A stretch of DNA of 19,127 nt from an uncultured Oscillospiraceae bacterium. Lineage in GTDB: Bacteria > Bacillota > Clostridia > Oscillospirales > Acutalibacteraceae. Positions 1 through 8,300 of the stretch are shown one piece after another. Position numbers and translations under genes: made by a program. The notes below the pieces were generated by a model. It saw only the letters and a program-made list of their open reading frames with translations. It was not told where the DNA came from and searched no databases. The stretch covers positions 1 to 19,127 of the forward strand of contig USHL01000006.1 in assembly GCA_900554525.1 (NCBI GenBank), read 5' to 3'. The first letter of the stretch is position 1; every line of letters starts with the position of its first letter.

Positions 1-917
1 CTTACACGCAGTCCGTTCTCTGCGGCATACACCGCAGGCATCGGTCCTCCGTTAGGCGGCAGCATTCCAAGCTTATAAAGCACGGCTGAATCAGAGTACG
101 TCTGCTTACCTTTTTCCAAGTCCGGCTTCCGTACTCCGCAATCCGCTCTGAATGCCTCCATATCGGTGATAAAGCCGAAATTGTCATAGGTGATCACAGT
201 ATTTCCCGATATTTTCTTCTCTGATGCCGCGGCTTTGCCGTCACTGTCAAGATATATTGAATTTTGAGCTAAAATCTGTATTTTGAAATCAAGGGTTTCG
301 CCGTCGTGACCCTCCGCAAAAAGCAGATCAAGCGGAAAAACCACATATCCGTTTTTAAAATCGCCCCAGTTTTTTTCCTCATTCGCGGTGCCTGTAATCG
401 GCACATTATCAATGCCTGCCGAAAGCACACGCCCGTTTTCGCTGTTAATAAAATAGACATCGGCCTGACTTCCGGGGACAGGTATCTCTCCGCTCCAGCT
501 GCCGCCCGGTTCACGATAGAAAAACTTAAAAAACGGCTGAAACACCGCGTCCGGATCAGTCAGAAAATTCTGAGAATCCCTGTTCTCAAACTCCTGACCG
601 AACCAAAATATCAACGCCTCAGCGCCCTGCGGTACAGTCACATTTTCAAACAAAACACTCGGCCACGCCGTATCGGAGCCGTTTGCTGAGCGGCAGGCGA
701 TACCGCTGCCATCCGGCGAGGAATCTGATATACTGTATTCCCAATGCTCCGCTGAAATATCCCGGTCGCTGTCACAGCTGTTCACTATACTGTAATATCC
801 TCCGCCTGCAAAAACCCTGTTTTTCTCCGCATATGCTGCGGTTTCAGCCTGCACCGAAACAGCCGCCGTGCAAATCAACGACAAAGCTGTCAGAAGTGCC
901 GTAATTTTTTTAAGCAT
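1..917 (-). CDS. Secreted protein with jelly-roll-like domain (partial, C-terminus beyond window)
   Basis: Seen: an open frame runs from an ATG at 917 to the window edge without a stop, giving 305 residues so far. The N-terminus is a signal peptide (MLKK, a hydrophobic run, then AYA-EK near residue 30). A GGGGAAG ribosome binding site precedes the ATG. Residues about 85-255 form a beta-rich domain with the landmarks ALIFWF (101-106), GYVVFPLD (190-197) and FGFITD (247-252). The same three landmarks occur in the same order in the 1871-residue protein of this operon (ALAFWV, GYVLLPLD, FGVVTD). Inference: this is a carbohydrate-binding-like module at the front of a longer extracellular protein, whose catalytic or adhesive part, if any, lies outside the window. 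It is the last visible gene of the surface operon, but an intrinsic terminator sits just ahead of it. I do not recognise a named family. Confidence 0.82.
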   Translation of the reverse strand, partial: MLKKITALLTALSLICTAAVSVQAETAAYAEKNRVFAGGGYYSIVNSCDSDRDISAEHWEYSISDSSPDGSGIACRSANGSDTAWPSVLFENVTVPQGAEALIFWFGQEFENRDSQNFLTDPDAVFQPFFKFFYREPGGSWSGEIPVPGSQADVYFINSENGRVLSAGIDNVPITGTANEEKNWGDFKNGYVVFPLDLLFAEGHDGETLDFKIQILAQNSIYLDSDGKAAASEKKISGNTVITYDNFGFITDMEAFRADCGVRKPDLEKGKQTYSDSAVLYKLGMLPPNGGPMPAVYAAENGLRV

Positions 918-934
918 TCTGCTTCCCCACTTTT

Positions 935-970
935 AAAAAAGACCCGGCTTAGCAAATAAACCGAGTCTTT
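935..970 (-). terminator. Intrinsic terminator between the GH lipoprotein gene and the last secreted-protein gene
   Basis: On the minus strand a 13-bp stem (AAAGACTCGGTTT pairing with AAGCCGGGTCTTT, two or three G-U pairs) encloses a 7-base loop (ATTTGCT) and runs into six T residues. It begins 9 bases after the stop codon at 979. The next gene starts at 917, only 18 bases beyond the stem, so this structure may act as an attenuator and not only as an end-of-operon signal. Confidence 0.9.
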
Positions 971-978
971 CTTCAATT

Positions 979-3618
979 TTAATAGGCACCCTTTATTATG
1001 ACCGGAGAACCGGTAAGCGCAATGGTAACTCTGCCGTTTTCGGCCTTATAGGTTTTAGCATTGCCCATAATATCAATGACTTCGACAGTAGACTGATCCG
1101 TACCGAAAGTCACATTCTGCGAACCATGCCACTGGTTTTCCCAGGGTCGGCGGTTCTCTCTCGGAGGACGTGTGATCGGCACCTCGTCATTTGGCAGACG
1201 CGCGCAGTTGGACCATGCCACAAGCACATCTCCGTCAAGCTCAGTATCAAGAGTAAATACTCTCAGCTCGTCTCCGTCGTCATACTTGTTGTTTATCTCG
1301 GCGCTCTGTACGCTTTCAAGCTGCCTTGTCATATTGGCAAACATAACCGCCGCGGGCTTCGGCATAATGCGTCCGAAATAATCGGGATAATAGAAGCTTC
1401 CGAAGTTGAACTCAACGTCACTGTCATCAACGCCGACGCCCGAATTGGAATAATCGGTAAAGCAGTAGGCGAGGATATTGGTCGCGCCGTAGGCCAGCGA
1501 AAGAATATAACAGCGCATATTATAATCCGCCTGCGTCCTGATATCCACCGCACGCTTATCACCCGGGACGCTGGGATATCCGGTCTCGGTGACATAGGTC
1601 TCCTTATAGCCGTACTTCTCCAGCGCAGCGTTATTGCGCTTAAGAGCGGATTCGACATGCCAGATATTGTCTATCGGCAGATCCGGCGAATACGGATAGC
1701 CGTAAGGGTGCAGCGCTACTGCGTCAAACTGATCCCAGCCGCCGTATTCGGCAATTTTGTCATACCATGCGGATTGTCCGGCTGCTATGGCTGCACACAG
1801 ATTTTTATATCCCTGCTTTGAAACATTTTCGAACGCCGTCAGGAAATAATTATTATAATAATCATCAAAAGCCTGATCGATCGGCGCTACGCCGTTTATA
1901 ACCTCCATGTTCAGCTCGTTGCCGGTAACAAAAGCATCAATTCCGTATGACGCGAAGGTATCAATATAGCGCTTGTCTCCCCAGCCGGTGGCGAAGATAC
2001 GCATTTTCTCCTCCTGGGCCTTTTTGATATAAGCTACCGAATTATCTATATCGTCAAGGCTCAGCGGCGTGGCACGGATAGTAGCAACGCCTATCTTGCT
2101 CGCAAGCTCGAGATAATCCATATAAGGCTCGTTCTCACCGCCCAGTATCTGACCGATACCGAACGGGCTGGTAGCCTGATATTTATATTCATAATCTTCA
2201 AGCAGAGCAAAAGGATAGTATTCGCGGTAATACTTTCCGTCCTCGGTCACTATCATAAGGTTTAAGAAGAATATCCCGTAATATCCGGGGTCGAAGTCAA
2301 CCGTGCGGTTGGCTTCAAGCTGGCCGTATACCGTACTGTTCAGGTACAGCCCCGCGTCGACTATATTTCCGTAATAATCGCGTATATCATAACGGTAGCT
2401 GAAAAGGACGTCTTCCTTTGTGAGATTGGTCACATTGAGATTGAGCTTCACACTGTCGCCCACAAAAACGGTGGAATTTTCGGTGTTGACGTCCACCGCC
2501 TCGACGCCGGTCGCCACCGACATACTCTTGCCGGAGAAAAGCGCGCGGTAATCGGGATTATCCTCTTCGGGTGAGTTTTCAAACACCAGGCTGTATATTA
2601 CCGTTTCGCTGAAGTTCTGAGTCGCATCCTCGCTGCCGAAAAGCGGAATGGAGAATTCCGGATAACGATTATAGTAATCCCAGTAATAGCTCGGTATGTT
2701 TTCGCTTCTCAGGAAGGTATACATACGGTTGTTTTCGTCAAAATTCTGAACGGTGCACCAGGCGTCTATATCTTTATATGGGAAGTCTCCGTCCTCCGGA
2801 TACACCCAGTCGGTCGAAAACATCTTGTCGCTGCTCTCATACTCATTGAGCAGATAACGCTGAAATCTCGAGCTCGAGCCGGAAACCGCTTCGCTTCCCG
2901 CATAATTTATTGAAGCCTCAACCTTGATGCTGTTGCTGTAAAAAGTATAGGTAGTCGAGCATTCCTGCACGCTGTCGGCCTGCTGTCCGATCGCCCTGTA
3001 ATTGACCGTTACCGAAATCTGATTGTCGGCGATGGTCTGCGAGAAATCCTCGATCGTATAATTATTCACAAGGACTCTGCCGCCCTCTGCGGATAAAATA
3101 TAAAATCCTCCGCCGGAGATAGCGTCGACCAGCTTGCCGGAACGGTCCCTAAAGGCTATGTATTCGGTGTTGTCGTCGGCAATGCCGTAAGCATAGTTGT
3201 CGCCCTCAAAATAGAATTGAAGCGCCGTGTTGTCAACTATAAACGATTCGGCAAAAGCAGATTCAGGCTCCTCTTCTTCGTCAGACGGCTGACCGCCGTT
3301 ATTGCCGTTATCCGTGCCTCCGTTCGACCCGCCGGTTTCGCCGCCGGAGCCGCCGTTCGAACCGCCGCCCACAGAATCGGAAGCGCCGTTTTCCTGATCC
3401 TGGTTCTCACCCGGCGTCGGTGTGGGCGTATTCGGATTTTCGTCGGTATTATCAAAATCCTCCGTCTTATCGACATCGTCTCCGACCGGAACATCCCAGT
3501 CGTAGTCAGATTCCGAGCTTGTCGAAGATACGTCGTCGTCCTTTTTCCCGCAGGCGGAAATTGAACAAATCAAAAGCACGGCTGCCAATACAAAACTTAT
3601 AAGCCTTGTAATTTTCAT
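979..3618 (-). CDS. Lipoprotein clan GH-A glycoside hydrolase (GH39-like barrel)
   Basis: Seen: 879 residues. A lipoprotein signal peptide has the lipobox ISAC with Cys23. Residues about 25-118 are an acidic, then Gly/Ser/Asn-rich tether. A beta-rich domain follows (about 120-365), then an Ig-like region (370-475). A TIM-barrel-like region begins near SPFGIG (484) and ends near 790. TGNELN places a putative acid/base at Glu568, and YVTETGYPS a putative nucleophile at Glu678, 110 residues later, with HPYGYP (637-642) between them. A C-terminal beta-domain carries DIMGN (849-853) and SPVIIKG. Known: the NE acid/base plus a second Glu on a later strand is the retaining clan GH-A arrangement. Inference: a membrane-tethered exo-facing glycosidase of unknown substrate. 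The start is fixed by AGGAGG upstream of the ATG. It lies 67 bases after the solute-binding protein gene. The exact GH family number is not assigned; it may be an unclassified family. Confidence 0.85.
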   Translation of the reverse strand: MKITRLISFVLAAVLLICSISACGKKDDDVSSTSSESDYDWDVPVGDDVDKTEDFDNTDENPNTPTPTPGENQDQENGASDSVGGGSNGGSGGETGGSNGGTDNGNNGGQPSDEEEEPESAFAESFIVDNTALQFYFEGDNYAYGIADDNTEYIAFRDRSGKLVDAISGGGFYILSAEGGRVLVNNYTIEDFSQTIADNQISVTVNYRAIGQQADSVQECSTTYTFYSNSIKVEASINYAGSEAVSGSSSRFQRYLLNEYESSDKMFSTDWVYPEDGDFPYKDIDAWCTVQNFDENNRMYTFLRSENIPSYYWDYYNRYPEFSIPLFGSEDATQNFSETVIYSLVFENSPEEDNPDYRALFSGKSMSVATGVEAVDVNTENSTVFVGDSVKLNLNVTNLTKEDVLFSYRYDIRDYYGNIVDAGLYLNSTVYGQLEANRTVDFDPGYYGIFFLNLMIVTEDGKYYREYYPFALLEDYEYKYQATSPFGIGQILGGENEPYMDYLELASKIGVATIRATPLSLDDIDNSVAYIKKAQEEKMRIFATGWGDKRYIDTFASYGIDAFVTGNELNMEVINGVAPIDQAFDDYYNNYFLTAFENVSKQGYKNLCAAIAAGQSAWYDKIAEYGGWDQFDAVALHPYGYPYSPDLPIDNIWHVESALKRNNAALEKYGYKETYVTETGYPSVPGDKRAVDIRTQADYNMRCYILSLAYGATNILAYCFTDYSNSGVGVDDSDVEFNFGSFYYPDYFGRIMPKPAAVMFANMTRQLESVQSAEINNKYDDGDELRVFTLDTELDGDVLVAWSNCARLPNDEVPITRPPRENRRPWENQWHGSQNVTFGTDQSTVEVIDIMGNAKTYKAENGRVTIALTGSPVIIKGAY
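3265..3531 (-). other. Low-complexity tether region inside the GH lipoprotein gene
   Basis: This segment encodes residues about 30-118 of the GH lipoprotein: an Asp/Glu/Ser-rich part, a short PTPTPTPG part, a Gly/Ser/Asn-rich part and an acidic end (DEEEEPE). Such linkers usually lift an enzyme away from the lipid anchor and through the cell wall. The base-level repetitiveness (GCC/CCG-rich on the plus strand) follows from Gly and Ser codons and is not a separate DNA repeat. Confidence 0.75.
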
Positions 3619-3643
3619 TATTCAGCCTCCTAAAGTGGTCGGT

Positions 3644-3676
3644 ACAGTCCGCACGAGGTCCGCCCATGCGGACTGT
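3644..3676 (-). other. Intercistronic stem-loop between solute-binding protein and GH lipoprotein genes
   Basis: A perfect 10-bp inverted repeat (ACAGTCCGCA / TGCGGACTGT) encloses 13 bases. On the minus strand the loop contains GCGGAC, which could instead pair with the GTCCGC of the left arm (loop ATGG), so two mutually exclusive folds exist. No T-tract follows; the sequence runs directly into the AGGAGG ribosome binding site of the next gene. Known: hairpins between a binding-protein gene and its neighbour often protect or punctuate the mRNA so that the binding protein is made in excess. That role is inferred here. Confidence 0.7.
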
Positions 3677-3685
3677 CTAATATTA

Positions 3686-5149
3686 TCAGTTGGCGCCTTT
3701 CCAGACAGCGTCTATATCGGCCTGCGCCTGCGCGGCGATAGACTGAACATAAGCCTGTGCCGACTGGCCTGCGTCTATACCGTAATCTCCGCGGAATATG
3801 TTATCTGTAGTATCGCCGTAATAGCTCTGCAAATCAAGCTTCGCATAGGCCCATTCCGCCATCTGTACAGCCCTGTCAAGGCTGGCGGCGTCGTCAAAGT
3901 AGCTCTCAAGCGCCTGCTCCGCAGACTTTCTCCAGGAAAGCCGCTTTGTAAAGTCGGTCATAATGCCGGCCAGAGCCTTTACATCCTTCTGATTGTTGCC
4001 TTTTTTAACCGGAATGCCCACGACCTCTACGCTGGTGCCGACATAGACCGCGGAATAATCCTTGGCGTTGGGTCCGAGCGGCAGGAAGGTGAAGCCGACG
4101 GTGTTTTTGCCGAGCGCCTCAATATAGTCAACCGAATAGTAGTAATCGCCGAACGACATAGCCGAAGTGCCGTTTTTAAAATTGCTGTCGCCCTTGACAA
4201 TCCAGCCGTTCTTTTTGAGGTCGCCCGAAAGGTTTATCGCCGCGATGGCTGCCTCGCTGCTGAGATTCAGGGTGTGCTTGCCGTTATTGTTGGCTACCGG
4301 CCGGACCCCGTTCGAAGTAAGCGTAAAGGTGGTGCCGTAGTTATTGGCGGAAAAGCTCGAAATACCCACCTTGCCGTTTTGGGTCATCGCCTGGGCAACC
4401 TGCTTAAAGGTATCCCAGGTCCAGTTGTTCTGCTTTACATATTCCTCCGGAGTAGCGACGTTTGCGTTGGCAAATAACTTCTTGTTGAAGAAAACACCCG
4501 CGCCGGCGAGGTTGCCGGTATTTATCGACGGGCTGGCAAGATAATGCTTGCCCTTTATGACCATCTGGCTCATCGCCGACTGGTTCCACTGCAAATCATT
4601 GATCGATATAAGGTCGTCAAGCGGATGCAGATAACCGTTGATAGCAGTGCTCGGGAATGCCATATCTCCCGGCAGAAAAACTATATCGGCGCTGTTGCCG
4701 GCCTGCATCTGAGCGACAGTCTGATTAAAATAACTCATCGAATCTGTAACATTGGTAAATTTGATTTTACAGTTATATTTTTTCTCGATATCAGCCACAA
4801 GCTGCGTTTCCTGCTGATAGGTCGAAGAGCTCTTCTGCGGGCCCGCGCCCACGCCCCACTTGGAAATCGTAACGGTAGCGCCCTTGAGATCTGTACCGCT
4901 TGAAGTGTCGATTTTGCTTTCGTCGGTATCATTGGCGTTGTCAAAACCGCCGCCGCTGTTGCTGCTGCCGCCGGTATATGTACCGTCTGTTCCCTCGGTG
5001 CCTTCGGTACCCGAAACATAGGTTCCGCTTCCGCTCTCGCCCTCAATTACATCGGAAATAATTTCGGTTCTGGTGCCGCAGCCTGCTGCGGTAGCCATAA
5101 GTCCGAAAGCGGAAATAATTGAAAGTAAACGTATCAGAGTTTTCTTCAT
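3686..5149 (-). CDS. ABC-type sugar solute-binding lipoprotein
   Basis: Seen: 487 residues starting MKKTLIRLLS. The lipobox TAAGC gives Cys24, followed by an unusually long Gly/Ser/Thr/Asp-rich tether (about 35-90, with GTEGTEGTDGTYTGG). The mature domain begins KGATVTISKWG (about 89). Features typical of family 1 extracellular solute-binding proteins follow: an early AQMQAGNSADIVFLPG stretch (146-161), GVFFNKKLF (218-226) and a Trp-rich region NNWTWDTFKQVAQAM. Known: such proteins deliver sugars to an ABC importer. The start is chosen because AAGGAG lies 9 bases upstream of this ATG. The frame stays open further upstream to 5551, but that extension is Arg/His-rich, has no signal peptide and overlaps the preceding gene. 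Its neighbours are two glycoside hydrolases, so the ligand is probably an oligosaccharide. Odd point: no permease or ATPase gene accompanies it in this window. Confidence 0.92.
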   Translation of the reverse strand: MKKTLIRLLSIISAFGLMATAAGCGTRTEIISDVIEGESGSGTYVSGTEGTEGTDGTYTGGSSNSGGGFDNANDTDESKIDTSSGTDLKGATVTISKWGVGAGPQKSSSTYQQETQLVADIEKKYNCKIKFTNVTDSMSYFNQTVAQMQAGNSADIVFLPGDMAFPSTAINGYLHPLDDLISINDLQWNQSAMSQMVIKGKHYLASPSINTGNLAGAGVFFNKKLFANANVATPEEYVKQNNWTWDTFKQVAQAMTQNGKVGISSFSANNYGTTFTLTSNGVRPVANNNGKHTLNLSSEAAIAAINLSGDLKKNGWIVKGDSNFKNGTSAMSFGDYYYSVDYIEALGKNTVGFTFLPLGPNAKDYSAVYVGTSVEVVGIPVKKGNNQKDVKALAGIMTDFTKRLSWRKSAEQALESYFDDAASLDRAVQMAEWAYAKLDLQSYYGDTTDNIFRGDYGIDAGQSAQAYVQSIAAQAQADIDAVWKGAN

Positions 5150-5304
5150 TGCTGTCTTCTCCTTGTTATATTTTTTCGGCGGACTCCCTGTCCGTCTTAT
5201 ATTTTTGTGATTCGGCTGCGCTTCGTAACTCAGCGCTTCACCGGGATTTACCGGTTTCCGATACTGCGGTCTGCCCGGTATTTGCGCTGTCCTCACGTTT
5301 TGTC

Positions 5305-8300
5305 CTACTGCCCGCCTTTGGGTGCGGCTATCTTTTTCTTGCCTATAATGCCTTTTTTCTTGAGAATAATCAGCGTAACCGCACCGCCTGCCGCAACGAC
5401 CGAGCCGACTGTAATCAGCACTACCGCCCAAACCGGCCATCCGTAGGTTATGATAGTCCGTCTGATTACCTTGTCGCCGGTGCCGCCGGGTAACCAGTAC
5501 CCGGGTGTGCCCGGTGTGCCGTCTGTGCCGGGTATATAGGTGCCGCCCCAATTACCGCCCGAATTACTGCCGCTGCCGTTACCGGTGCCGCCGTTATCCG
5601 GCCTTTGATTTTTGATTTGCTCTGCAAGTGCCGTATTTGCCTCAAAGTCTTCATCAAATTGAGCGGCGTCATTGTTTGCGGCGTCTACCTCAATGCCCTT
5701 GAAGAAAGCCAGCTCCGCTTCGTTGAGTCCGTAATAGATATCAACCGATTCTTCTCCCGCAAGGCTGCCTTTACTGATGACCGGCGTCCAGAAAACCTTG
5801 TTATCTGTATAATTCGGAATATCTCCCTTGACCATAGAAGCCTCAAAACGGACTATATCGCCTTCATAAAGCTCGGTTTCAAACCTTCCGAAATCAATAT
5901 TGGCGTCCTTATTTATCTCCAGCCAATCGGCGTTTTCCGGCCATACCTTGTTGCCGTTGACCGTTATGCGCGCCAGCATCGTGCCGCCGGCATAGTTAGT
6001 ATTAAGCTTTTTGGCTGAGGTAAAGGTATAAGCGCCGGTTTCCGGAACGTCGAAACGCCACGCCGCAATACCCGGGTTGCTGCCGTCAAGGCTGTTGCAT
6101 ACCCAAAGGTCACCCTTGCCGACGCCGAGCTTTTCACTCTTGGTTGTCTTCACACCGGTATCCGGATCGATGGTGGTATACTGCTTCAGCCCCGCGGCCA
6201 TCCAATAGTTTTCGGTGTAGGATTCCGCCTGTTTATATTCAATATTCTCAGCGGACATTGAGTACTCATAAGACCAGAACGGGCTTATCTGATATGTACT
6301 GCTGAAGTCATTGCTTGCATTGTAAGCATCTTTGGGGGCGGAGGTAGAAGTCACAACAACGATGGACGGTTTATTGACCAGCACCGAGATCTTGCAGTTC
6401 ACGTCGGTATCGACATAGCACTGATAGACTATCTCGTCGCCCATCTCAACCTCAGTCGTTATTCCGCCGAAGCCCGAGCTTCTCATCTCGTCGGTCATTT
6501 CCATCCAGCCGCCCTCGGCAGGGAATTTGGTCTCTCCGTTTATCATAACGCGGAATTTAACTGCCGCACCCTCTGGCAGCACAGCCACCGAGTTGACATA
6601 ATAAGCTCCGCTTATCAGCACTTCTCCCGAAACCGGAGAAACAAAACGCAGGCTTGTGCCGTAATTCTTTCCGTTGTAATGCGAAACCTCGGAGTTTCCG
6701 ACCGAATTGGCCACGCCGACATAAAATCCGACGTTGTTGGCATTCGTATTGCTTATAAGCTTGCTCGATGAATTATAATTATTGGCCTTCATAACTATAA
6801 TATTATCCGGGTCGGTCGCGTCGATCATCTCGTAGTTGAACCGTCCCTCGGCCGGAGTATAGGCGCCGTTATAGCTGAGATCGCCGAACGGATTATAGTT
6901 CTGCGATGTATATACCCTCGCCGTTGCGTCCGGGGTCTCAGCCGTTTCGGCCTTTGATTTTGAATAGGTCGGATTTCCGAGCCGTATTTTCAGACTGTCG
7001 GCACCGTTTATCTCGGCGGCATAGGCCTCAATAACGACCTTATCGTTCGCGTTGACGTCGGCTTCAAAAGCAGGGAATTTGACCGTTTCTCCGCCCTTGG
7101 CCTCGGTTTCCGACCATTCACTGCCGTCAGTCGGCCAAATGACCTCACCGTTTATCATTGCGCGCATACGCAGCTTTGCACTAACCGAGGAATCCCCCTC
7201 AAGTGTGAAGTCAGTGGTAAAATCAAACAGCTCGTCTTCCGGGGAAACAAATTCAAGCGATATACCGTATGCTTTGCCGTCCTTAACAGTAAGTTCCGCC
7301 GTGAGGGCGTCTTCTCCGAAATAGTAGCCGGCGTTTCCGTGCTCGGTATTGTACAGATGTCTGCCCTCATCACTGCTGTAATAATTCGTATGTTCGGAGT
7401 TGCCGTCGGCGTCTATCGTATTGAAGTTCCAAAGCCCCTCAGCAGGGAAGTAGTCTCCGTTATACTCATCGGTGCCGTAAGGAGAAGCATAAAGAGCTTC
7501 GAACGAGGTTTCTCCCACCTCTGCCTCATTGTCGTGTTCGGTGGTATAAGCCACACTGACCAGCCCCAAATCGGCTTCCTTGGCAGAATCACAGTAAAGC
7601 GTTATATAAAGCTTGCTTCCCTCGGACATTTTTACGGACTTGATTTCCGGAACCGTTCCGTCAGCCGGTGCGGTTCCGCTTTCCGGATAAATTTGTTCTC
7701 CGTTGTTTGATACGGTATACGACACTCCGTCAGCAGCCGCGAACGGCAGATTGACCGTAGCATAGCCGTCGCCCGGAGCTATAAATTCAAGCCGAACAGC
7801 GTTGTTTCCGTCAAATTTAGCCTTTAGCCCGTTTTCGGCAAAGATAATGCCGGCAGTGCCGTCGGATTTGCCTATAAAGCCGTCCATACTGTTATAATAA
7901 TCCGCGCTGACCGCATTTCCGCTGCCGTCTGCAAGCGAATATGTCCAGCGGGCGCCGCCCTGTACAAAGCTGCCCGAATAATCCTTGTCAATCACCGGCA
8001 GATAGTCTGACGGAGAGTATATAAGCTTGTAGCCCTCAGGCTCCGCTACCTTATTATCTATTTTGCGCACCGCAGGTGAGCCGAGACCGATAGTAACCGC
8101 GTCATTTCTGCCGGCAGTCACTGCCATACCCTCGATAACGAATGTATCTCCCGCTACCGCCGCGCTTTCTATTGCCGGAATATTTCCCGTGCCCACGGCA
8201 GTCGTTAAAGTATACCATTCGCTCTCCTCCGGCCATATCTTGTTGCCGTTCTTTTTGATACGGAACTTGACGTTGCCGTTGCCGCTTATGATATTGAGAG

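Noticed and set aside
3265..3531. GC-rich repetitive DNA that could be read as a tandem repeat
   Set aside because: It is explained by Gly/Ser/Asn/Glu codons of the lipoprotein tether; units are neither regular nor identical.
3635..4477. A 280-codon open frame on the plus strand
   Set aside because: It is the antisense shadow of the solute-binding protein gene, which has a lipobox, a good ribosome binding site and family motifs.
5180..5194. Possible terminator between the giant repeat gene and the solute-binding protein gene
   Set aside because: The stem is only 5 bp and on the minus strand is followed by an A-tract, not T. The 155-base gap holds no other clear terminator or promoter.
5150..5551. 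Possible N-terminal extension of the solute-binding protein to an ATG at 5551
   Set aside because: The extension is basic and low-quality, overlaps the end of the giant gene in another frame, and would bury the lipoprotein signal peptide. The ATG at 5149 has AAGGAG in the right place.
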